A stretch of DNA of 64,000 bases, taken from the NCBI GenBank assembly GCA_016647705.1, contig CM028336.1, positions 16,504,880 to 16,568,879 on the forward strand. The letters run 5' to 3'. Under the pieces are notes generated by a model. That model made no database searches. It saw only the letters and a list, made by a program, of their open reading frames with translations, and was not told where the DNA came from. The stretch is from Eucommia ulmoides. Its lineage: Eukaryota; Streptophyta; Magnoliopsida; Garryales; Eucommiaceae. The translations under genes and the position numbers were made by a program. Shown here one piece after another: positions 13,501 through 23,291 of this stretch. Within the stretch, counting starts at the first letter, position 1; each line of letters begins with the position of its first letter.

Positions 13501-16500
13501 AACTTCTATTGTTGTGTTGCTTCTTTATGTTGATAACATCATTTTAACTGGAAATGAAAGATTTGGGGCCATTGAAATCCTTACTTGGTCTGGATATTCA
13601 CCACCAGCCCTCTGGATTGTTCATTAACCAAAGTATGCATGCATCATACATTCTTCAGAGATTCAATATGCATGTGTGTAAGCCTTGTAAGGCTCTTACT
13701 GTAGCAACAACCAAAGTTGGCAAACTTGATGGCATTCATCTACCAGATCCTACTATTTATAGCGGCATGGTGGGGGCACTCCAATATCATACATACCTTA
13801 TGCAGACCTAATATTTCCTTCTCAATAAATCATGCATGTCAGTTCATGACTTCATGCAAGGCTCCAACTGATCTACATCTTGTTGCTGCCAAGAATATCA
13901 TTAGGTACATTGAAGGTACTCCTCTACCAGATCCTACTATTTACCGCAGCACGGCGGGAACACTCCAATATCATAAATTTAGCAGACTTAACCTAATATT
14001 TCCCTCACCGAATGTCATCTGAGTGAGTTCATGCAGCTTCAACTAATATAACATCTTGGTGCTGCCAATCGTATTCTTAGGTACATCAAAAATAATCTTC
14101 ACTTTGGTCTCAAATACCGACTTTGTGCTTTACAGTTGACTGCATATGCTAATGCCGATTGGGTTGGAGATTCCAATGATCGATGTTCAATTACTGGTTT
14201 GGTTTTGTTCATTGTGTCTAATCATGTCAATTGGGCACCAAAGAAGCAACCTGTTGTAGCTCGTTCGCCTACAGAAGCTGAAACCGAGCATTAGCCATCA
14301 CTGCTACAGTGCTACTAATCTCCCCTGACTGCGCATTCTCTCGTGTGATTTACACATCTACCATGATCCCATTCCTCTTATTTGGTGTGACAATATTTCA
14401 GCGAATCAACTTGTCCTCCAAGCCCTTATTTAATGCTCGTACTAAGTACATCGAAATTGACTATAATTTTATTCAAGAGCGAGTCACACGAAAGGATCTT
14501 GATGTTCAATATGTCTCTAAGGATCAAGTAGCTGATGTGCTTAGCAAAGGGTTCCCATAATCTCAATTCATCAAGTTACGCAACAAATTGTGGCTCGAAG
14601 AATCTTCCATCAGTTTAAGGGGGTGTATAAGCCCAACTAATAGTCTGATACTAAGGCTATTAAGAAGCGAAGCAAAGAACAACCACCTCAAGATTGATCC
14701 ATTTAAACTTTTTGCTGAGTATTGATCCATCTAAACTGACTCCAACGAACTTTGGATAGAGTTCAGTTTGTTAATGGTTTTCTATAAACACGAACCCTTC
14801 CAGCTCATGGCTTATCCCTAAAAATCAGATGCCTCCTTACAGCAAGGCACGTCGTGCACATGCCTCAACCCATCCACTTGGTCACATCTCGTTCTCTTTA
14901 GCTTACAGCATGTTCAAATAGTCCTACCATTGTTTTATGTTTGCCTCATCATCGAGGATTAGCCAACTCATCGAGTTGTGTTGAGCTAACTCATTCACAA
15001 TTCAATTGCCTTAAGTGACTAGGTTTCCAAGTCATAGTGCATCGCATGGCACGGTTGTTGCTGCCAAGAGCTCGTGGCATGCCAACGACCAAGTACCACT
15101 TCCGAGGATCATGAGTCTAATACGATACTTAAGGAGTTTTATGGAAGTGACACCAATAAACATCCTAATGCTTGAGGAGTCATAATAAGTCCCTACTGAC
15201 ATCTCGCCTTGGCCCAAACCATACAAGTCTAAGTCATCTCTGAATACTTCGCCGAACAGCCTAACCTTCCACGATTCCTCCAAGGACGAAGCTTGATACC
15301 TGTTGGCAATCATGTCCGCAAGCTTCCATCAAAATATGGTTTTGTAACTTCCGGCGCACAAGGATAGTAGTAATATGGCATTGGCACAGCGTCGTGTTAT
15401 CCGCCAAGGCTCCAAAGCTGAGGGCCTAACATTTGTTTACTAACCTCCCCAAGGATAATCACCTAATCCTTTTTGCGATACATTTCATGAAACCTCCACA
15501 CATATTCTAGCATAGCTAATACTCCAACCAATTGCAATTATCTTATGAGCACAACAAGGATTTTAAACAACATGGACAATATAGTAAGCCCCTTTTGTTT
15601 AAAATACTCAAGGGAATATGAAGAGCCTCCACCCAAAGATGTACACAGGTAGAATCTACTTTAACCAATGCCGTACAAGTACCCTATTTAGAAAGGATAA
15701 AAAGCATACCAGCAAATATCTAAGGTCCTCAACTACACGTGTTTGGTCCTCATCAAAATCCAAAATTGAAGGACAAGGCCTTTATCCTTTCCATTCTTCA
15801 TACCAGCTTCACGAATAAATCTTTTTCAGTAACACATATCCAATTTGAATATCCTTACATCAATCTTTGATACATGAGAATGTCCAAAACTAACCCGCAT
15901 AAACTGCTTATTCATTTTTCAATCCCCATTTTTGCCACTCGCCAATCAGCTCCAATTACCTCATCAAAGCTAATTAGTAACATGAAAAACATAAGAGCGG
16001 TTCACGATAGAAGAAGCTTGCTAAAGTACGCTTGAAGATAAACACAGGAAACAGATTATACATATACACAAACACACACACACACCAAACTACACAAACT
16101 CATAAACCTACTTGTGGGCGGAGAGAAAAAGGTAACTGCCACTTTCCCTCTTAAGCATTATTTTCTCAGCTTATATTTTCAAATGCTGAAATCAACAGCC
16201 ACTGAATAGACATCTTTCAAGTCGATATAAACAAACTGAAATTTCTTCTGAAAATCAGACATGCATATTTATTGTTGTTTGCTGGAATTTTATGCACTTG
16301 TCACTAGATCACCAGAAGTTACAGCAAGCACGGCATACCCAAAAAATAAGTGGCTGATCCACCTTACCGATGTTAATTGACACCACAAAACTTTTAATTT
16401 TTTATGATTATGTGTTGGTATATATTTGAAATTTTAAAACAACCAATGGTATTGACCCCACTGGATATACTAAAAAAATTAAAGAACAAAAAAGATAGTT

Positions 16501-17137
16501 GGCCATCTTTTAAAATTAAAGACGGGATTTTTTTCCTTTGGTCATAATAAAAGATAACATTCAATATCATAAACATGTAGAATTTCAACTTATTTCAACA
16601 TAATACGACTATAAATTGACTACTTAACTAAATTATTTTCAAAATTTTATGAACCTCACTAAAACATATCCGGGCACCAACCTCACGCAATATAATCAAC
16701 ACCAACCACAACAACAAATAGTCAACACCGGCATGGAGCAAAGTATTCCATGTGTACGACTGCAACGTATATAAAGAAAGAGAGGGCATACAGTTTGATA
16801 CATGTAGCTATCGAGCTCGTCCACTGAATTGTCAGCCGGCATCAAATTGGCCAAGGCAACAATCTGAAATCGTAAAATACCAAAAAAATCACAACATGGT
16901 AACACACACACACTCTACGCGTATAAATATGTGCAGCAATGAAACTATGATTTCAGTAGTTACAAGTTCCAACATAGAATCCTACATCCATAGCATTATA
17001 TACACCTACTCTACTGTATGTGCACATAAAAGAAAGAAACGTAAAGATTGGGTGAGGACCTCGTGACCGTACTGAAGACATTTCATCATGGCAAAGCAGC
17101 TGTCTTTGCCGCCGCTGACCAAAGCCACCACCTTCAT
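1525..17137 (-). CDS. DPH6: Diphthine--ammonia ligase, N-terminal five exons
   Basis: DPH6 catalyses the last step of diphthamide formation on eEF2: ATP-dependent amidation of diphthine in the cytosol. Exons 17060-17137, 16792-16863, 7033-7112, 1643-1868 and 1525-1557 total 489 nt, exactly 163 codons in phase. The protein opens [20 protein letters not shown], where SGGKDS (residues 8-13) is the PP-loop ATP-binding motif. Later come [13 protein letters not shown] (exon 2), [11 protein letters not shown] (exon 3) and [20 protein letters not shown] (exon 4), all hallmarks of plant DPH6. Plant homologues are about 700 residues with RidA-like domains at the C-terminus, so the larger part is off the left edge. 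Introns are 196, 9679, 5164 and 85 bp; the long ones are filled with transposons. Two unusual residues, T61 in SYATCM (usually E) and R in [10 protein letters not shown] (usually G), leave some doubt whether the locus is still functional. Confidence 0.88.
1643..1868 (-). CDS. DPH6: DPH6 exon 4
   Basis: 226 nt: one base completing an Arg codon, then [18 protein letters not shown] and on to DQSLLLDEM. The acceptor is TGTAG (ending at 1869) and the donor GTAATT (1642-1641). It contains the most diagnostic DPH6 signature, [16 protein letters not shown]. The Gly usually found after CSRL is Arg here. Confidence 0.92.
1869..2962. other. DPH6 intron 3, proximal part, no gene
   Basis: No conserved coding signal on either strand. 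Contains a short CAC-rich run near 2085-2101 and C-rich low-complexity sequence to about 2400. Possibly a decayed transposon. Confidence 0.4.
2971..3500. mobile_element. 530-bp MITE with about 84-bp terminal inverted repeats
   Basis: The left end (2971-3054, TTGGGTATTTGCCACTCATC...) is the inverse complement of the right end (3417-3500, ...TGGTAAAAACCG) along about 84 bp with modest divergence. The flanks are a perfect 8-bp direct repeat AAACTTTG (2963-2970 and 3501-3508). Long inverted repeats suggest a Mutator-like MITE, while 8 bp would equally suit hAT; extending the duplication to 9 bp costs one mismatch. It encodes no transposase; the open frame across it is incidental. It is inserted in DPH6 intron 3. 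Confidence 0.85.
3509..5300. other. DPH6 intron 3, AT-rich, no gene
   Basis: No recognisable coding or structured feature. Reading frames are short and unlike known families. Confidence 0.4.
5301..6550. repeat. Diverged direct repeats in DPH6 intron 3
   Basis: Two related segments flank this interval: CTCTACCATTGTCTAATCTT near 5338 and CTCTACCATTGTCCAATCTC near 6535. Inside, a motif like TCTCAATTAAAAAATAAGTG recurs near 5600, 5732, 5878 and 5925, with weaker copies near 6119 and 6150. CCATGTTTGATT near 5496 has its inverse at about 6404. TGGTATCAGTC after ATCAAACA near 6413 resembles a copia LTR end and primer site. Probably a decayed transposon; class not determinable. Confidence 0.3.
6551..7032. 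other. DPH6 intron 3, distal (donor-side) part
   Basis: No gene. It adjoins the GC donor of exon 3 at 7032-7031. Confidence 0.4.
7033..7112 (-). CDS. DPH6: DPH6 exon 3, with a GC donor
   Basis: 80 nt encoding [16 protein letters not shown] and [10 protein letters not shown] plus two bases of an Arg codon. The acceptor is a TTAG ending at 7113. The exon ends CACAAG before GCAAGC, so the donor dinucleotide is GC (7032-7031) in the usual AG|GCAAG context of GC-AG introns. Phase 2 matches the single leading base of exon 4. Too short for standard ORF detection; found by its expected content between exons 2 and 4. Confidence 0.85.
7113..8200. other. DPH6 intron 2, acceptor-side part
   Basis: No recognisable gene. 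Open frames here are short and match nothing I know. A small GATA run lies near 7229-7245. Confidence 0.4.
8222..8420 (+). pseudogene. LINE ORF1-like (DUF4283-type) fragment
   Basis: A 62-residue frame reading [19 protein letters not shown] followed by [19 protein letters not shown] resembles the DUF4283 part of plant LINE ORF1 proteins (VxVxGLPxxxW...ϕGxFVxVDxxT). It has no proper start and stops at 8408-8410. No reverse transcriptase of a LINE is seen nearby. Lies in DPH6 intron 2, antisense to the gene. Confidence 0.4.
8848..9312. repeat. 232-bp tandem duplication in a gypsy LTR-like region
   Basis: Two adjacent copies (8848-9079 and 9080-about 9312), each starting ACCTCGAAGCACCC and ending near CTCTTGTATAAATA, well over 85% alike. 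The TATA-like TATAAATA near the end of each unit suggests duplicated U3 promoter sequence of the LTR that precedes the gypsy gag at 9779. Confidence 0.85.
9779..11300 (+). pseudogene. Ty3-gypsy gag, broken
   Basis: Capsid protein of a plant Ty3-gypsy retrotransposon. Segments in several frames follow the family's order: an N-terminal part at 9779-9964, then [20 protein letters not shown] and [17 protein letters not shown] (10396-10560), which match the capsid core ...FKxPxxExYxGxxDPxxHLxxF..Mx[22 protein letters not shown] follows (10750-10803). [15 protein letters not shown] near 11107-11150 is the conserved segment before the zinc-knuckle part. Several stops and frameshifts. Confidence 0.75.
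11480..11867 (+). pseudogene. Ty3-gypsy aspartic protease fragment
   Basis: Reads [20 protein letters not shown] followed by [19 protein letters not shown]. The DSGSS triad corresponds to the retropepsin active site (D-S/T-G) and the context is that of Tat-like Ty3-gypsy proteases. It stops near 11865, where homology ends abruptly. No reverse transcriptase follows. Confidence 0.8.
11868..12246. other. Spacer between the gypsy and copia relics
   Basis: No gene. A short GGGCC-rich stretch, then AT-rich sequence. It contains the junction of two retrotransposon fragments. Confidence 0.4.
12247..14640 (+). pseudogene. Ty1-copia pol relic (integrase end, RT, RNase H)
   Basis: Frames in family order: integrase C-terminal part ([13 protein letters not shown], then [20 protein letters not shown] and a Ser/Pro-rich linker to 12853), reverse transcriptase ([19 protein letters not shown] reconstructible across frames near 13110-13180; [24 protein letters not shown] near 13520), connection domain ([16 protein letters not shown]), and RNase H ([18 protein letters not shown]) ending [13 protein letters not shown] at 14560. 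The catalytic YVDD is YVDN. Many stops and frameshifts. A purine tract TTTAAGGGGGTGTATAAG (14616 on) may mark the start of a 3' LTR. It is in DPH6 intron 2, antisense. Confidence 0.85.
13740..14107 (+). repeat. 184-bp tandem duplication inside the copia pol relic
   Basis: CTACCAGATCCTACTATTTA starts at 13740 and recurs at 13924. The second unit repeats the segment ending TTAGGTACATYRAA with clear divergence, so the connection-domain segment (DPTIY...LQYH) occurs twice. Confidence 0.7.
14650..16791. other. DPH6 intron 2, donor-side part
   Basis: No gene recognised. The first few hundred bases may be LTR of the preceding copia relic. A short CA run lies near 16072-16084. Confidence 0.4.
16792..16863 (-). 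CDS. DPH6: DPH6 exon 2
   Basis: 24 codons, [12 protein letters not shown] to DSYMYQT, bounded by a TTTCAG acceptor (ending at 16864) and a GTATGC donor (16791-16790). Phase 0 at both ends. Matches the conserved plant DPH6 segment with the acidic [10 protein letters not shown] motif. Confidence 0.9.
17060..17137 (-). CDS. DPH6: DPH6 exon 1
   Basis: 26 codons from ATG (17137-17135) to GAG, followed by a GT donor (17059-17058). It encodes the PP-loop SGGKDS and ends QYGHE, exactly where plant DPH6 continues IVALANL in the next exon. Start chosen because family members begin with this [13 protein letters not shown] segment. Confidence 0.9.
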
Positions 17138-17300
17138 GACTCCAACGGTGCTTCCGGTTGCCGCTTTTACCGGTAACCGGTTGCTTCCGCCGCGAAATGT
17201 AACCGTGACTGCTTTCCGAGCCCGCGCAGTAGGGTTTCACGAGTGAAGCAACTTTCAAAATTATATTTGGGGGTTTTCCCCATAAATTCATTAGTTGAGT
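17138..17300 (-). promoter_or_regulatory. DPH6: DPH6 5' leader / proximal promoter with telo-box
   Basis: The sequence upstream of the DPH6 ATG is GC-richer than its surroundings and carries AAACCCTA on the minus strand (17230-17237), about 93 bp before the start codon. This motif (telo-box) is common near the starts of plant ribosomal and translation-factor genes, which suits an enzyme that modifies eEF2. The transcription start cannot be placed from sequence. Confidence 0.4.
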
Positions 17301-17875
17301 AGCATGCGGTAAATTTGTCGGAGTTATACTTGTAATAAAATAGTAGAATTTAAATATTCTAAAAGTATTAGGACATAATATTTTCTTGTAAAAATGTGAT
17401 TATTGTTGTCAGATAGTGCCCTTTGTATTTATACGCTTAGGAGGATTTGATGGACAAATCATTCTTAAAATTTGGGATAATCATCTTTAATCCTCACGAA
17501 TATCACGGGACTTCTTATTTTGTAAGATTCAGAAGCGAGTCCCGACTAATCGGTCAAGTCTTGAGTTGGGGGAATTCGTCTCAACCTAAAGTAATCCGGA
17601 GGCCAAACTATCTCATCGGAGCCCAAACTTTATCCTCGGGGCTTCTAGAGTTCTAATTGAGTTTTGAATCGTGTGTCCTTCGTGACTTCATTTCATACCT
17701 TGTGGATGGGATTTTTTGAAATATACCCTCCATCGGATGACCCCGATTCCTAATGCTTGGTTAGCCAAAGGTTGGGAATAGAATGTGCTGACCCCAAGGG
17801 TGTGAATCCGTATGAATAAGATTTTTAGGATAACAATATATTTAAGTTTTTGTATTTAGCATATGTGTTGAGTCT
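17301..17875. other. Spacer upstream of DPH6
   Basis: AT-rich, no conserved reading frame on either strand. May include distal DPH6 promoter. Confidence 0.35.
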
Positions 17876-18990
17876 ATAAGTACAAGAAAATATGCAATGG
17901 AGACACACCACTGAAAACAAGATTGAAAAATGATATAAAAGAGGAAAGAAATATGAAGATCAAGCAAAGAAAGAAGAAAAAGATCACAGTGACCAAGATT
18001 CAAGCTATCCAAGATGCATATTCAAGTCGAAGACCATCGTGTTGAAAACCCATAGGCTTGGGAGCATTTAAAATAAAATCTCATGTATGTTCAAGTAAAT
18101 TCCTTCCCTATAACTCTTGTACACAATTGACTCATGTAGGATAAACACAAACACACTTGCATATACTATGTGGTATATTTATTTTATGATATTTATGTCT
18201 TTAAGATGCTTAAGATTATTGAAAATGATTTTAAGTCAGTGTGGATCAAAAACAGAGTTGAGTTGGTTAAAAAATAGTCTTAAATTGAAAAGGTATGGAG
18301 TCTGATCGATTGACCCATTTATTTCATCAACCAATTAGGATAGTAGCCTAAATAGAAAACAACTTAGCTTAATCCAGTCGACCAATGTGAACATCGAGTC
18401 AATCGATTCTGGCAATAAGTTCAAAAGTAAAACATGTATAAGAAATCAATCAACTGATTTGCAGATATAAAAGACCGATTTGAGCAAAAAGTCAAAAAAT
18501 ATTATTTGGTCAACCAATTAGTCGACCGATTAGAGCAGTGTGCATTTTAGAATAACCGATTATGAATATTGATCGACCAAAGGGAGACCCGATCAATTGA
18601 TTGTCGAGCATCTATTGAGGATCCTTAACTAAAATTCAATTTGAGCTTGAATTGAACACCAAATTGTTTCACATATGCTTCTAATGTTAATTAAACTTTT
18701 TATCTATCATTTGAATCAATTATTTTGAATTAAGAAAGAAGATCAATGAAAAAATTGGATAAAATAAAGTTAGCATTTTTCAAGCATTAAGTTGTAGTTT
18801 TTTATATAGCTACTTGTCTCCAATAAATTCTTGTTGTAATGGATCAAATTTGTGTTGGATGTAAACCCAAGAGTAAATATTGTAATTTAACATTTAGGGC
18901 TTGTATCTGTAAACTGTTTCAATCTCAAGTATTAACAAAAGGTATTCTTGATATTATTCTTATAATTCTATCGTTATCGGTGTAGACCTT
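17876..18990 (+). mobile_element. Truncated SIRE-type LTR
   Basis: Begins TGTTGAGTCTATAAG, carries the TCGACCRATT/CAATYGATT-rich middle typical of the SIRE-type LTRs at 20476-22751 and 56598-58815, and contains ATTCTATCGTTATCGGTGT near 18968, matching ATTCTATCATTATCTTCGGTGT in the 5' LTR near 57856. Similarity then ends, so this is a 5'-part LTR remnant in plus orientation, strongly diverged. Confidence 0.4.
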
Positions 18991-19176
18991 GAATGTTGAG
19001 TAAAATGTCCGGCTATTTAATAAAATTAAATAAGAGGAGATCAAATATATTTGCTAGACAAGTAAATTCATACTCATGCTTAGACAGTTTAAAATTCAAC
19101 GAATTTGAAATTAACAAACAACATAAAATACGATCAAATTTAGAGGGTCAAAAGGTGGTGCTTAGTCCTTTTAATT

Positions 19177-19592
19177 AGGGATGTCAATGGTCCGATTTTG
19201 GTCCAATTTCATACCAAACCAAGACCAAAACCAAAATCGTTAGACATATACCAAATCAAAAGCAAAATCCTCATTTTTTTTAAACGATTTTAAAATCAAA
19301 TCATTTAACTTTATAAAAAATCAAAATCAAAATCCTTAAAGTACAACCCGTTATCTTTTATATATAAACAAAAGCATAACTAAAATATAAATATAAATTC
19401 CAAAAAAAACAAACAAACTACAATTAATTAATTGTTATAATAAACATTTTTACCCATAATTAAAATACAACGATAAATAATCGTCACAATAATACAAATC
19501 AAGGTCTCTAAAGCAAATACTATCTCACACACAAATGTAACATATATATATATAGAGAGAGAGATGATGGGTTAAACTGTAAATATATAAAT

Positions 19593-19640
<48 letters not shown>

Positions 19641-19779
19641 TTATATATATATTAGGGGTTAAACTATGAATATATATATAAAAAAATAAGGTATATATAT
19701 CATAAAATACATCTAAATAACAGTTACACGGTTCAGTTACGTAGTTCGGTTACACGGTTCGATTTCGCGGTTACTATTC
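19177..19779. repeat. AT-rich repeat starting with an hAT-like terminus
   Basis: Starts TAGGGATGTCAATGGTCCGA, similar to termini common on plant hAT elements. It runs through poly-CCAAA and TA/CA simple repeats to ACGGTTCGATTTCGCGGTTA. No matching inverted terminus found at the right end, so class is uncertain. Confidence 0.3.
19597..19629. repeat. (AC)n microsatellite
   Basis: About 16 uninterrupted AC dinucleotides followed by a TA run. Confidence 0.95.
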
Positions 19780-20100
19780 TGTTGGTGTCCCAAAGTGGTC
19801 AATACCTCAAGTATGGTCTAATCAAGTAATAGGTGGTTCTTCCTGGCTGGGGCCCTGGTGCTAATTCGGTGATGCCTAAAAATACCCTCATCAGTTGCCC
19901 CCTAACCTTAGGCAGCGAGGGAAGAGAGATAGCCAGGGATATCAACTTCTGGATAGAACGAGTGTCCCAGAGGTCTCAAAACACGGAAAACATCCTTGGT
20001 TGGTTCATTAGAGCTTTTTGCCGATCAAAGGCCAGTCCTTGAGTCCTGCAGCACCGTCTTCCCGGTCAGCGGAGCTCCTGGAAGGTGAACACATCTTCTG
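19780..20100 (-). mobile_element. Tat-like gypsy LTR end, diverged copy
   Basis: The first ~75 bases (TGTTGGTGTCCCAAAGTGGT...) are about 75-80% like 29743 onward (TGTTGATTTCCCAAAGTGTT...), where the same sequence forms the inner end of a minus-strand LTR next to its primer site. Here it is followed by different sequence. It may be the 3' LTR end of the same minus-strand element or of a relative. Confidence 0.45.
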
Positions 20101-22870
20101 GGCGACCTTGTTGATGGGTAGAATTTTGAATGGCACTTTTGAACCGTTAATATATTATTGGGGACCAATTTAGGATAGACCCTCATATGGCTGTGCACCG
20201 AGCAGAGATAGCACGACAGAGCGGCAATAAATTTTCTTAATTTTCTGGAGCTTAGGCCGTCACGTCTTCTGGGCGGCTCTCTTGACGGGCATAATTCTAA
20301 ATGGCACTTCTCAAACCATTAACATATTATGGGGGACCAATTTAGGATAAGTCTCCATGTGGCCGTGCACCGGGCAAAGATAGCACTACAGGATGGCAAA
20401 AGATTTTTTCAATTTTCTGGATGATATTTCTTGAACCATTAACATATTCTGGGGGACCAATTTGGGATAGGCCCCTGTTGGCCTAGTGAGCTACCTAAGA
20501 TGGGGGGTGAATTGGGTAGTATTAAAAATTATCAGAATATAATATTTCAAAAATCAAACAATTAATTTTATTCTAAAATTAATTATTATCTTTTATAGCA
20601 GCGGATTATGTGTTATCAACTGAGTGCACACCCAAACAATAAAATATAAACAATATAAATAATACAACACACAAAAACTTATACTGATTCATCAAGTTAC
20701 TCTTGGCTAATCTAGTCCCCTAAGCTCTGTGGAGAGTCGCACCCACTAAACTCAAGATCCCTTTAAAGGTAGGAACCAAACCCTTACAATGATTCTTTTT
20801 GCAGGCTCAAAATCAACCTTTACAATTCATTTTCACAGGCTAAGAAATAACCTCTATCTTTTTACCAGGCGGAAGATTAACCTAATTCTATTACAGGGAG
20901 AATCACAACCTAATCTTTTTTATACCTGAGGCTCAAGAATTAAACCTCACACAAACACGCTCTAAATATTCTTTTACCCGGTAAGGATTGAACTGTTACA
21001 ATTTTCTCACAATTCTATAAAGGAAGAATTAAAACCTAATCTTTTTATACTTTAGGCAAAGATCAAAATCTCAATCTCTTTACCGGAAGAGATTGAAACT
21101 AGCTACCCTTGATTAGATACTCCCAATAGTATTTAATCCAACACTCAACTCACCAATTACAAACAATTGATAAGTGATTTTCCCACTCGGAGCTTCTACC
21201 ACTCTAGATAAATTCAAACTCAATTAATGTCCTGATACTAGTAATAGAAAAATGAGAATCTTAAAATCTGATTTCAAATAAAGATATGTAGCTAACAGTT
21301 AAGCACGTAATCAGATTTTCTCAAGAAATTATTTCAAAAATAATTTTCAATAAAAAATCCAGAAAACAATTTCAAATTCAAATAATAAATAATAGAATCA
21401 AGCAACAATTAATAGTAAGTAATTTGGAATGATCTCATCAGGATTTCACCGAAAGAATAATAATTAGAATAACAATGACACTTCAGTTCGGTAGTAGCAA
21501 TAATCAACAACAAATGTTTCTCAAAAACAAATCTTAAGAAAGATCTCACAATGCACTCAGTATGATTACTCTTAGAAAGCACGAGAGTTGAATAACTCAG
21601 AATGATTGGGATTATCTTGATTAATTAAAACCTCAAAAATGCAGGTTTACTTATAAGGGAATAAAACAAGTCCTCCAATGGCTAGTTCCCATAAATCATG
21701 GCATTTAATTACACCAATAGACCCTCTATATCATAATGATTTATTCCTGGTATAATTCACTTAAAATATCTCTTAAAATATTCAATTAAGTCCCTCAAAC
21801 TTTTACTCAAACTCAATTAGATAAGATAAAAGGAATTACATGTACCAAATTGATAAATATCAAAACTACTTGAACCATATCTATAGGGATATTTAAATAT
21901 TAATTAAATAGTTCAAAATATATCAGATTCCTATGATATCTTGTATATCTTAACCATAAATGGCTAATAATGACTATTGTTTGATCAAAATCCTCGAAAT
22001 CCTTAAAACCTGAAACAGATCCATCTGTCGACCGCTCGATTCAAGATGTAGCCAAACCAAAAATCCTTTGCCCATCGGTTGACCACCCATACTTTATCTA
22101 TCGACCGGATAATTCAGAGAGTTACACAAGTCGACTCATCTGTCAACCGGAAGATTCAAAGACTTTCTCTTTTGGCCATAGGTTGACCTACCTGTCGACC
22201 GACCGATTCAGAGAGTTCACCATTTAAGCTCAGGTCGACCTACCTATTGATCGAGAAATTCAGCAACTTCACTTATCTTTCATAAGTCGACTGATCAATG
22301 CTGGAATCCTCTCCTTAATTCGATTTTAATTCATTTTCTTCGACATTTTCACTCCTTTAACCGATTTCTTTTCTCGGTTAGCTCCACTAAATTCTTAAAT
22401 TCAATTTTAATCAATTATCTTTATTTCTTTTTCAATTACACATAGGAGCAAATAATTTAACTAATTAGGATCCTATAAAAACACACATAATTTTGAAAAA
22501 TATTTTGTTATGTATGATCCTAACCGGGATACATTAAAAGTTAAAATTTAACCTGAGTTGTTTTCCCTAGATTCTTCAATTTTTTTAAACTTTTAATCTT
22601 CCATCAGCTTTGTCATCATCTTTAGTATTGTCACAATATTTTCATGATCATTTTCATCACTGGAACTAATAAACTGAAACACTCAATAAAATCGTTAATT
22701 CCACATAAAAATAACAACATTTAATTGTTCATCAAAATCTTAAGATCAACAGCCCCTATGTGGCTACTCATCAGGTAGAGATAGCACGGTAGGGCGACAA
22801 TAAATTTTCTCAATTTTCTGAATGGCACTTCTCGAACCGTTAACATATCCCCAAAACAGACTGACCTTTA
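20085..22870. repeat. 171/120-bp tandem units, interrupted by a solo LTR
   Basis: Units with TGGCACTTYTYRAACC, GGGGACCAATTTAGGATA and GAGATAGCAC occur at 20131, 20302, 20422 and, across the solo LTR, 22823. Spacings are 171, then 120, then 120 after subtracting the 2281-bp insertion. The two short units lack about 50 bp (the CTTCTGGGCGGC segment). Non-coding; probably the 3' untranslated part of the gypsy element. Confidence 0.7.
20476..22751 (-). mobile_element. SIRE-type copia solo LTR with perfect 5-bp TSD
   Basis: 2276 bp with ends TGTTG...CAACA, flanked by GCCCC at 20471-20475 and 22752-22756. Read on the minus strand it starts TGTTGATCTTAAGATTTTGA and ends ...CCCAATTCACCCCCCATC...GGCCAACA, matching both ends of the 5' LTR at 56598-58815 (2218 bp). 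No internal coding sequence, so it is a solo LTR. It splits a tandem array of older gypsy sequence. Confidence 0.9.
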
Positions 22871-23291
22871 CTGTAAAAAAGAAGATAAAAGTGAATTCCA
22901 GGAGGGTATGTGTAGTGGACGGGCAGGGGGGCTGGACAGGCACAACCCTCAGGAGTGCCAAGTGCACAGATGACAAATGACGCGCCGGCCAGCGAGCTAG
23001 TGCTACTAGCCAGCACTGGCCAACAGGGTGCTAGGCCAGTAGGTGGCTGACCTAGTGCTTGCTAACCCAGCGTTAGTACGTATGCGCGTGGTACCACGTG
23101 GCGCTCCAGTGAGCCTTTTTAGGCCTTCCTTTGAGCTACAAGTCCCCCGCGTGTACCATGACCTTGTCTTGCCTTCTGTGGCCTTTTCTTCTTGTAAATA
23201 GAGAAATCAGGAGCCTCATTCAAACATATTCAAGTTTTTGGGCGTTTTCTTTGAGAGATTTATTTACACGGTACTTTTTCTTTACTTCGAA

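Noticed and set aside
16953..17291. 112-residue minus-strand ORF upstream of and across DPH6 exon 1
   Set aside because: It is in another frame from the [13 protein letters not shown] reading, which matches the family; the longer ORF is a shadow.
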